This document shows, piece after piece, positions 58,343 to 64,000 of a DNA stretch of 64,000 nucleotides. The position numbers were made by a program, and so were the translations under genes. The number at the start of each line of letters is the position of its first letter. The stretch's first letter is position 1. Source of the DNA: Oscillospiraceae bacterium (GTDB taxonomy: Bacteria > Bacillota > Clostridia > Oscillospirales > Ruminococcaceae); contig JAAYNJ010000027.1 of the NCBI GenBank assembly GCA_012520915.1, forward strand, positions 1-64,000. Reading direction: 5' to 3'. Under the pieces are notes generated by a model. It searched no databases. It saw nothing but the letters and a program-made list of their open reading frames with translations, and had not been told where the DNA came from.

Positions 58343-59545
58343 ATGGAAAAGAGTTTTCGGAAAAAACGCGTTTTTTCAAGCCCCGCTATTTGTTTTCTGC
58401 TTTTCTTTATCACATATACCGCCGCTACATTCTACCTTTTTTACCTCCAGTCGGCAGCTCTTCCCGGAGAAAATTACCTAAGCGATATGCCGTTTTACAT
58501 CATGGGTGCTTTCGGCGAGAACTTAAGGGACCCTTACCCGTATAAACTGTTCTTCTGGTGTATAAGACTGTTTTCCTGCATATTCTCCAAAGAAATATCT
58601 GCAGCCGTTGCAACAACTTTGTTTAACTCTCTGAATGTGTTTGTTTTATATCATTTTGCTAAAAAACTGATTAAAAAGGATCTGCAAAGCGATTTTAAAA
58701 ACACCTTCTTGATTTTCAGCTGGCTTATTGCCTCAATGGTAATTGTTCCCTATTTCAACATTTACAAATTCCCCGGACAATACTATATCGGACAGGGAAC
58801 AGGCAATATGTGGCACAATGCGACATATCTCGCAACCCGGCCCTTTTCAACCGCATCGTTTTTTCTTTTTATCGAGATATTAGACGATCTCGACCATAGC
58901 GGGATTGTTCACATCAAAAAGTTCGGTCTGTTTTCGATTTCGCTCTTTTTATCGGTATTTACAAAGCCTACATTTGCAATTGTCTTCTTTCCCGCTGTTT
59001 TAATTATTCTTGTTGTAAAGTTTCTTAAAGGCAGTATAAACAGCTTCCCGAATCTATTTAAAATCCTGCTCTGCTTTATTCCGGCGGGTTTGGATATGAT
59101 CAGACAGTTCTTCCCAGTTTTCGTCAGAGGCGAAGGCAGCGGAATCGGGTTCGGCTTCGCGGATGTTTGGAGCCTTTACAGCGATAATATTCTTCTATCA
59201 ATTATCCTGTGCTTTGCATTTCCGATATTTATATACTTGTCAAATTTACGGAATCTGATAAAAAACAATCCGCTCTTCATCAGTCTTATCTTAACTTTAG
59301 TATCTCTGGCGGAAGGAATTTTCATTTACGAAAAGGGTCCCAGAATGCCCGACGGAAACTTCCTGCAGGGTTATCAACACGCGATGTTCTATTCTTTTAT
59401 CTGCACATCAATATTTTTTGTAAACGAAAAATCACACCGAATGTCAAAAGCTTACAACATCACAGGTGCGATTATCTTTTCTGCGCATGTAGTTTCAGGT
59501 TTTTATTACTTTATCAGAATTTTATCGGGTATGAAGTTTTATTAA
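58343..59545 (+). CDS. Polytopic membrane protein, possible GT-C glycosyltransferase
   Basis: A 400-residue protein with about nine helices and a basic N-terminus (KSFRKKR). The early loop after the first helix (AALPGENYLSDMPFYIMGAF) and the YYIGQGTGNMWHNATYLATRPFS loop (~145-167) are the most striking polar regions. I do not recognise a family with certainty; the layout resembles small GT-C or EpsG-like glycan proteins. ATG 58343 has GGAG upstream, and the promoter lies 67 bases before it, so the longer open frame to the left is not used. Its stop overlaps that of the convergent kinase gene. Confidence 0.65.
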   Translation: MEKSFRKKRVFSSPAICFLLFFITYTAATFYLFYLQSAALPGENYLSDMPFYIMGAFGENLRDPYPYKLFFWCIRLFSCIFSKEISAAVATTLFNSLNVFVLYHFAKKLIKKDLQSDFKNTFLIFSWLIASMVIVPYFNIYKFPGQYYIGQGTGNMWHNATYLATRPFSTASFFLFIEILDDLDHSGIVHIKKFGLFSISLFLSVFTKPTFAIVFFPAVLIILVVKFLKGSINSFPNLFKILLCFIPAGLDMIRQFFPVFVRGEGSGIGFGFADVWSLYSDNILLSIILCFAFPIFIYLSNLRNLIKNNPLFISLILTLVSLAEGIFIYEKGPRMPDGNFLQGYQHAMFYSFICTSIFFVNEKSHRMSKAYNITGAIIFSAHVVSGFYYFIRILSGMKFY

Positions 59546-60393
59546 TTATGATACCCGCTTACCAACTCGGGAATAAGACCCTCGATGTCCAGGCCGTAGC
59601 GGGGGTCTTCTCCCTTTTTAAGTGTAAGTTCCGCCGCCAATCGCGTTATTGCGGTCGCGTCGTTAACTGAATTTTTCAAATCTTTTCCTGTTACGAGTCT
59701 TGATGAAACCACAGAGGCAAAGAGATCTCCCGTTCCGTGAAAAGCGCCTTTTACCCTCTCTAAAAAATCCCCCATCTCGGGACTGCCGGTCAATTCCTTA
59801 TACGCCGCACCCACATATTCTTTTCCGCAGATATTTTTAGTTATGCCGGTAATTATTACTCCCGTCTCATACAGATCCGACAGCTTATCCAGCATAAGCC
59901 TCAGCGTTTCGTCATCGGGTGATTCCCCCCGATAACCGTATCCCGCCATCATACAGGCTTCGGTAAGGTTCGGCGTGATGTAGTCCGACAATTTTGACAG
60001 CTCTTTAATTTTTTCTACATATCCCGTATCAAACCCGCTGTAAAGCTTGCCGTGGTCCGCCATTGCAGGGTCTACTAAAACGAAGTTGTCTTCATGTTTA
60101 AACACGCGTATCAAATTTTTTGCAGCTTCAATTTTGGATCCGGATCCGATATAGCCGAAGTATATTCCGTCAAAGTTAACTTTGATTTTATCAAAATGTT
60201 CAATTGCCGGGTTTATAATAGACTCGAGGTCGGTTCTCACCGGCTCGCCGAGTCCGCCGGTATGAGTCGACAGTATCATTGAAGGCAGGGGAACGCATTC
60301 TACCCCCAAGGCGGTTATAACCGGCAGGGCGATCGTTAGCGAGCACCTCCCGAAGAGAGAAAGGTTTTGGAGCGTAATTATCCTCTTTTTCAA
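59542..60393 (-). CDS. Pyridoxal/pyridoxamine kinase family protein
   Basis: A 283-residue ribokinase-fold kinase of the PdxK/PdxY/ThiD-like group, best matching 'pyridoxamine kinase' of Clostridia. It opens ITLQNLSLFGRCSLTIALPVITALGVECVPLPSMILSTHTGG, with DYITPNLTEACMMAG in the middle and the catalytic anion-hole motif FHGTGDLFASVV (~225). It phosphorylates B6 vitamers to make PLP, the cofactor needed by LegC among others. TTG start with AGGAG 7 bases upstream. Confidence 0.85.
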   Translation of the reverse strand: MKKRIITLQNLSLFGRCSLTIALPVITALGVECVPLPSMILSTHTGGLGEPVRTDLESIINPAIEHFDKIKVNFDGIYFGYIGSGSKIEAAKNLIRVFKHEDNFVLVDPAMADHGKLYSGFDTGYVEKIKELSKLSDYITPNLTEACMMAGYGYRGESPDDETLRLMLDKLSDLYETGVIITGITKNICGKEYVGAAYKELTGSPEMGDFLERVKGAFHGTGDLFASVVSSRLVTGKDLKNSVNDATAITRLAAELTLKKGEDPRYGLDIEGLIPELVSGYHN

Positions 60394-60527
60394 AAATATT
60401 TCTCCTATAATAATTAATAATTTCCTGTTCTACTACAGTATAAACATAATCCGCCGAAATATACAGACTTAAGCGGGCCTCTTTGTGATATAATTTCATT
60501 ATGAGGCTTTCACGCGGAGGTGATGTT

Positions 60528-61022
60528 ATGGGTTTAGCCGAAATATTCGGAAGTTTATCTCTCCTTTCCCTCTTTTTATTTGCTGCGGGAATAACTTTTT
60601 TAGTGATTGAGATGTTCATTCCCGGGTTCGGGGTGTTCGGATTTTTAGGTTTGTTTCTGATAATCGGGGGAATCATAGCATCGGCAAAGAGCCTTGTTCA
60701 CGGAGTTATTCTTGGGGGAATATCGATAATCGTCATCTTCATACTCTTTATCATATTCATTATCCTGGCAGGAAAGGGATTGCTGCCCAGAAAGATGATT
60801 TTATTTAATCGCGAAGACCCCTCATCGGGATATGTCGCGGTTGATCACGTCTCTTACAACGGAAAGGAAGGCGTTGCCCTAACCAATCTTCGTCCCTCCG
60901 GTATGGCGTCAATTGACGGAGAAAATCTCAGCGTCGTTTCCGAAGGAGAATTCATAAAAAAAGGCGCCTCTCTTAAGGTCAAAGATGTAGAGGGAAGCCG
61001 GATTATAGTTGAGGAAATATAA
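60528..61022 (+). CDS. NfeD family membrane protein
   Basis: A 164-residue NfeD-like protein. Two or three helices occupy residues 1-90 with the GMFIPGFGVFGFLGLFLIIGGI-like block (here MFIPGFGVFGFLG), and a C-terminal OB-fold domain follows (~105-164, GYVAVDHVSYNGKEGVALTNLRPSGMASIDG). It works with flotillin-like proteins in membrane organisation. I chose ATG 60528 after GGAGG; the ATG at 60501 is near the transcription start. A TATAAT at 60489 is a probable -10. First gene of the nfeD-floA operon. Confidence 0.88.
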   Translation: MGLAEIFGSLSLLSLFLFAAGITFLVIEMFIPGFGVFGFLGLFLIIGGIIASAKSLVHGVILGGISIIVIFILFIIFIILAGKGLLPRKMILFNREDPSSGYVAVDHVSYNGKEGVALTNLRPSGMASIDGENLSVVSEGEFIKKGASLKVKDVEGSRIIVEEI

Positions 61023-61036
61023 AACAGGAGTAAATT

Positions 61037-62044
61037 ATGGATTTTGAAAACATTTCAGGCTTGTTGACCATCGTTGTTCCGATAATTATTTTTTTATCGC
61101 TGTTCTTCAGTTTTGTTCCTTTAGGATTGTGGATAAGCGCCGTGGCATCGGGAGTTAAAATAAGCATTGTAACTCTTATCGGAATGCGCCTTCGAAGAGT
61201 TATTCCTTCTAGGATAGTAAATCCGCTCATTAAAGCGACGAAGGCGGGACTCAGCGTCCCGATCGATAAACTTGAAGCCCACTACCTTGCAGGAGGAAAT
61301 ATTGACAGAGTCGTCAATTCCCTCATAGCCGCGCAAAGGGCAAATATCCCTCTGGAGTTTGAGAGGGCTGCCGCCATCGACCTTGCCGGCAGGGATGTTT
61401 TGGAGGCGGTTCAGATGAGCGTAAATCCCAAAGTTATTGAAACGCCCATTATTGCCGCTATCGCCAAAAACGGCATTGAACTTCGAGCAAAGGCCAAGGT
61501 AACCGTCAGGGCGGATATCGACCGGCTTGTCGGCGGTGCCGGTGAACAGACAATCATAGCGAGGGTCGGTGAAGGAATAGTTACCACCATAGGTTCTTCG
61601 GAAACACACGAAGAAGTTCTTGAGAACCCGGACAAAATCTCCGAAATAGTTCTTGCCAAGGGATTGCAGGCGGGTACGGCATTTGAAATTCTGTCCATCG
61701 ACATAGCCGATGTCGATGTCGGCCGAAATGTGGGCGCGCAGCTGCAAACCGATCAGGCGGAAGCGGACAAGAGAATAGCACAGGCGAAAGCGGAAGAGCG
61801 CAGAGCAATGGCGGTTGCGAGAGAACAGGAAATGAAAGCGCAGGTCATCGAAATGCGTGCCAAGGTTGTGGAAGCTGAAGCAGAGGTTCCGAAAGCAATA
61901 TCCAAAGCTCTTGTTGACGGAAATCTCGGTGTTTTGGACTACTACAATATGCAGAATATCATGTCGGACACCGAAATGAGAAAGTCCATTTCCGAAAGTT
62001 CAGCCAAACAGGATAACTTGCCCGCTGATCAAAGGCCTAAGTAA
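61037..62044 (+). CDS. floA: Flotillin-like protein FloA
   Basis: A 335-residue FloA (YqfA). It has an N-terminal membrane helix (~8-30), then [47 protein letters not shown], an SPFH-like domain with [30 protein letters not shown], and a C-terminal coiled coil rich in Ala, Glu and Gln (~235-290). It scaffolds functional membrane microdomains. ATG with ACAGGAG upstream. Its TAA overlaps the start of the next small gene. Confidence 0.97.
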   Translation: MDFENISGLLTIVVPIIIFLSLFFSFVPLGLWISAVASGVKISIVTLIGMRLRRVIPSRIVNPLIKATKAGLSVPIDKLEAHYLAGGNIDRVVNSLIAAQRANIPLEFERAAAIDLAGRDVLEAVQMSVNPKVIETPIIAAIAKNGIELRAKAKVTVRADIDRLVGGAGEQTIIARVGEGIVTTIGSSETHEEVLENPDKISEIVLAKGLQAGTAFEILSIDIADVDVGRNVGAQLQTDQAEADKRIAQAKAEERRAMAVAREQEMKAQVIEMRAKVVEAEAEVPKAISKALVDGNLGVLDYYNMQNIMSDTEMRKSISESSAKQDNLPADQRPK

Positions 62045-62409
62045 TGCAAAAGATACTCTTTGAAGATTTTTACGGAGAGAAAGAAAGCTACCTTTACGAA
62101 GAGGGTGGTCAAGTTGAAGTCGGGAGTAAGTCTTCTGAAGAGGGAAGAGGTCTTTCGGAACACGGCGGTTCTCTTGAGGGTATGACCATTTTTGAGGAAT
62201 ACGATTCATTAGAGGGAAAGGGGTCACATGAAGGCACTTCCCTCGAAGGAGGTTTGAGTCCCGGTGTTGTTCCCGAAGAAGCTAAAGAAACGCAAATCCG
62301 ATTTAAAAAACCGGACAAAAATACCCTCAGGGAAGGGATAATATTATCCGAAATTTTAGGTCCCCCGAGAGCAAGGCGCAAATATTCAAATACGGGCAGG
62401 TTCCGTTAG
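62044..62409 (+). CDS. Small low-complexity protein coupled to floA
   Basis: A 121-residue protein of unknown function. The middle (about 25-75) is rich in Gly, Ser and Glu with repeated Ser-Leu-Glu-Gly units. The C-terminus is basic and looks conserved (KNTLREGIILSEILGPPRARRK). No signal or membrane helix; probably cytosolic and partly disordered. TAATG overlap with floA argues for translational coupling and a real gene. The C-terminal motif may bind FloA/NfeD or nucleic acid; that is only a guess. Confidence 0.6.
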   Translation: MQKILFEDFYGEKESYLYEEGGQVEVGSKSSEEGRGLSEHGGSLEGMTIFEEYDSLEGKGSHEGTSLEGGLSPGVVPEEAKETQIRFKKPDKNTLREGIILSEILGPPRARRKYSNTGRFR

Positions 62410-62445
62410 CAGCCTACAGGCAGGTGCCGGCACCCCGTTTTTGTT

Positions 62446-63009
62446 TTATATTATCTCAAGGTGCTGCAGAAGTATCTGCAACCCTATCAATATAAGTGCG
62501 CTACCTCCGATTATTCCAGCGACTTTTCTGAACTTCCCTCCGATATAATACCCTATATAGACGCCTGCAAAAGATATCGAAAAGGTCGTAACCCCTATAA
62601 CTATCGAAGCAATAGCGATCGGCGAGCCCAAGATGCCGAAAGACAGCCCGACAACAAGCGCATCAATGCTTGTCGCCACAGCAAGTAAAAACAACTCGAG
62701 ATAACTGAATTTTTCTTCACATTTTGTTTCTTCCTTTTCGGTTTTAAAGCTATCCGCTATCATTTTTGCTCCGACAGCTCCCAGAAGCCCAAAAGCGATC
62801 CAATGATCTATCGGCGAAATAAATGAGATGAAATTAATACCCAAAACCCACCCCAAAACAGGCATAATAGCCTGCGATATGCCAAAAAAACCCGCAATCG
62901 CAACAGCTCTTTTGTGGTTTATTTCATTCATGGAGAGACCTTTGCACATAGATGCGGCAAACGCATCCATCGAGAGTCCCACGCCGATAGCTATAAACTG
63001 AAATATCAT
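62446..63009 (-). CDS. mntP: Manganese efflux pump MntP
   Basis: A 187-residue membrane protein with six helices formed from two inverted repeats. The paired motifs are GLSMDAFAASMCKG (~11-24) and ATSIDALVVGLSFG (~115-128), with the conserved Asp residues of MntP, and GAKMIADSF lies between them. It exports Mn2+. ATG 63009 is preceded by GGAG; a TTG at 63021 is less suitable. No yybP-ykoY riboswitch is visible in the short leader. Confidence 0.94.
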   Translation of the reverse strand: MIFQFIAIGVGLSMDAFAASMCKGLSMNEINHKRAVAIAGFFGISQAIMPVLGWVLGINFISFISPIDHWIAFGLLGAVGAKMIADSFKTEKEETKCEEKFSYLELFLLAVATSIDALVVGLSFGILGSPIAIASIVIGVTTFSISFAGVYIGYYIGGKFRKVAGIIGGSALILIGLQILLQHLEII

Positions 63010-63045
63010 CTTTTTCTCCAATAAACTGCAGATATCTTATGCGCG

Positions 63046-63074
63046 ATAATACCACTATGTTTAAAAAGCGTCAA
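63046..63074 (-). promoter_or_regulatory. mntP promoter
   Basis: On the minus strand TTGACG (63069-63074), 17 bases, TATTAT (63046-63051). The start is about 30 bases before mntP. Confidence 0.7.
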
Positions 63075-63105
63075 ACCCCGACAGCTTCTCAAAAGGTTGC
63101 CATTT

Positions 63106-63651
63106 ATGAACATTGTAAAGGTATACATAATTGATGTCGATGATTATACCGGTTCAGAGGAACTGGTATTTTCTATGGCAAATAAATATTGTAATGAATT
63201 TTCTTTAGAGTCGCCCGATAAAATTATCAGAAACAGCCGCGGAAAACCGTTTTTCAGCGAAAGGGACGATTTGTTTTTCTCCCTTTCCCACAGCGGTGAT
63301 TATGTCGGTGTTGCTTTTTCCCGAAACAAGGTGGGTTTTGACATTCAGGTGCATAGAAAACACAACTACATCAGAATTGCGAAAAGGTTTTTCAGCCCTT
63401 CGGAGTACAGCTTTGTTAAACAAAAAGGCGAGCTTGCCTTTTTTGACATTTGGTCGGCAAAAGAAAGCTATGTCAAATATATCGGTCAGGGTCTGTCTTT
63501 CGGTCTCGACAGTTTTTCGGTAATTTCCGACGGAAGATTTAAAAAGAATGTCGACGGCGTCTTTCTCACAAGGCTTGATTTTTTAAAGAATTACAGTGTT
63601 TTTTTATCTTCGGAAAGCGAAAGAGCGGTTTTACATGAAATTACATTATAG
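63106..63651 (+). CDS. 4'-Phosphopantetheinyl transferase (Sfp type)
   Basis: A 181-residue transferase that attaches phosphopantetheine from CoA to carrier proteins. The substrate-binding FFSLSHSGDYVGVAFS is followed by GFDIQVHR with the metal-binding Asp. RFFSPSEYSFV and DIWSAKESYVKYIGQGL carry the W-x-x-K-E-x-x motif. It is shorter than classical Sfp (~225). ATG 63106 has AAAAGG upstream. No carrier-protein gene is in the window; fatty-acid ACP or a secondary pathway elsewhere may be the target. Confidence 0.9.
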   Translation: MNIVKVYIIDVDDYTGSEELVFSMANKYCNEFSLESPDKIIRNSRGKPFFSERDDLFFSLSHSGDYVGVAFSRNKVGFDIQVHRKHNYIRIAKRFFSPSEYSFVKQKGELAFFDIWSAKESYVKYIGQGLSFGLDSFSVISDGRFKKNVDGVFLTRLDFLKNYSVFLSSESERAVLHEITL

Positions 63652-63750
63652 ATTATTGATATTAAAGTATTTACATATTAAATGAAAGGTGATACACTTT
63701 ACAGACAATACTGTTTTTATTAAATATTTGAGATTTCGGAATTATATATT

Positions 63751-64000
63751 ATGGAAAATACGGAAAACTTGAAAAAAGCGGATGAACTTACTTCGGAGGA
63801 TTTGGTTGACATTTCCGATGTAGCGGACACCTCTCAGAGTAATGATCCTGCTCAAAAAACAGAAAAAAAATCTCTTCCAAAGGGAATATTGTCCAGAATT
63901 GAGAGGGATATTTATATAATCGAGCCCGCCAGAATTCCCAGAAAAAAGCGGATGTTGGGTTATGTTTCAATATTGATGCTGCTGTTTTTTCTCACTTCCT
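63751..64000 (+). CDS. Partial hypothetical membrane protein (cut by window end)
   Basis: The first 83 codons of an open frame that runs off the right edge. The N-terminal ~65 residues are polar and acidic (MENTENLKKADELTSEDLVDISDV...), then a basic patch RIPRKKR leads into a hydrophobic helix (MLGYVSILMLLFFLTS). It looks like a membrane-anchored protein with a cytosolic N-terminus. The ribosome site is weak (CGGA). Family not identifiable. Confidence 0.55.
   Translation, partial: MENTENLKKADELTSEDLVDISDVADTSQSNDPAQKTEKKSLPKGILSRIERDIYIIEPARIPRKKRMLGYVSILMLLFFLTS

Noticed and set aside
62109-62381. 90-residue minus-strand frame
   Set aside because: Antisense to the floA-coupled gene and produced by its repetitive codons; no ribosome site.
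63010-63045. yybP-ykoY manganese riboswitch before mntP
   Set aside because: The leader between promoter and start is too short to hold the aptamer.

Overview
The window looks like chromosomal DNA from an anaerobic, single-membrane bacterium of the Firmicutes, most probably class Clostridia. The evidence is a complete six-gene Rnf complex in the clostridial order C-D-G-E-A-B, a rubredoxin/flavo-diiron oxygen-detoxification pair, several proteins with Gram-positive lipoprotein signal peptides, strong GGAGG ribosome sites with frequent TTG/GTG starts, an alpha2-type glycyl-tRNA synthetase, FloA/NfeD, DUF3048 lipoproteins and a YabE-like 3D-domain protein. No outer-membrane machinery, phage, transposase or CRISPR array is visible. 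I could not place the species.

Layout. 0-5 kb: AI-2E-type membrane protein, rubredoxin + FprA, a probable structured small RNA on the minus strand (6S-like shape), a glutaredoxin-like protein and a GT2 glycosyltransferase. 4.9-9.9 kb: rnfCDGEAB, an ion-translocating ferredoxin:NAD oxidoreductase. 9.9-11.9 kb: a C-GCAxxG-C-C protein, nagB with a candidate operator, and a lipoprotein. 12-22.5 kb: a nonulosonic-acid (legionaminic-acid type) surface-glycan locus. A minus-strand legB-legC-legX operon diverges from a plus-strand operon legG-Gfo/Idh-Gfo/Idh-legF-lipoprotein-glycosyltransferase-flippase. The condensing enzyme legI lies 16 kb away (38.5 kb), heading a second operon with two large GT-C-like membrane proteins. 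22.5-30.6 kb: CYTH protein, DUF1893 protein, gap, a beta-CASP nuclease, a 2-hydroxyacid dehydrogenase and the TrkA-TrkH potassium transporter. 31-35 kb: rmuC and an MBOAT/DHHW polysaccharide O-acetylation pair, whose codon use looks different from the neighbours. 35-38.4 kb: rplM-rpsI, a TtcA-like thiolase and a YabE-like cell-wall protein. 44-54 kb: upp, an M23 peptidase, tandem DUF3048 lipoproteins, pth-mfd and a PrsA/SurA-like lipoprotein. 54-64 kb: an FMN-riboswitch operon (RibU-like S component + stand-alone riboflavin kinase), an ATP-grasp protein, glyS, a polytopic membrane protein, a pyridoxal-kinase-family enzyme, nfeD-floA-small protein, mntP, a phosphopantetheinyl transferase and a gene cut by the window end.

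How it fits together. Rnf couples ferredoxin oxidation to NAD reduction and an ion gradient; rubredoxin/FprA protects this metabolism from oxygen. RnfD and RnfG carry covalent FMN, and FMN supply is controlled through the riboswitch operon. The sugar genes (nagB, leg genes, flippase, GT-C proteins, MBOAT/DHHW, ATP-grasp) indicate a cell surface decorated with an acidic nine-carbon sugar and probably O-acetylated glycans. The most interesting parts are the split legionaminic-acid pathway with two unexplained Gfo/Idh oxidoreductases and no visible N-acetyltransferase, the probable structured RNA at 3.3-3.4 kb, and palindromes at the nagB and trkA promoters. I found no clearly unprecedented system; the glycan locus is the best candidate for new chemistry.
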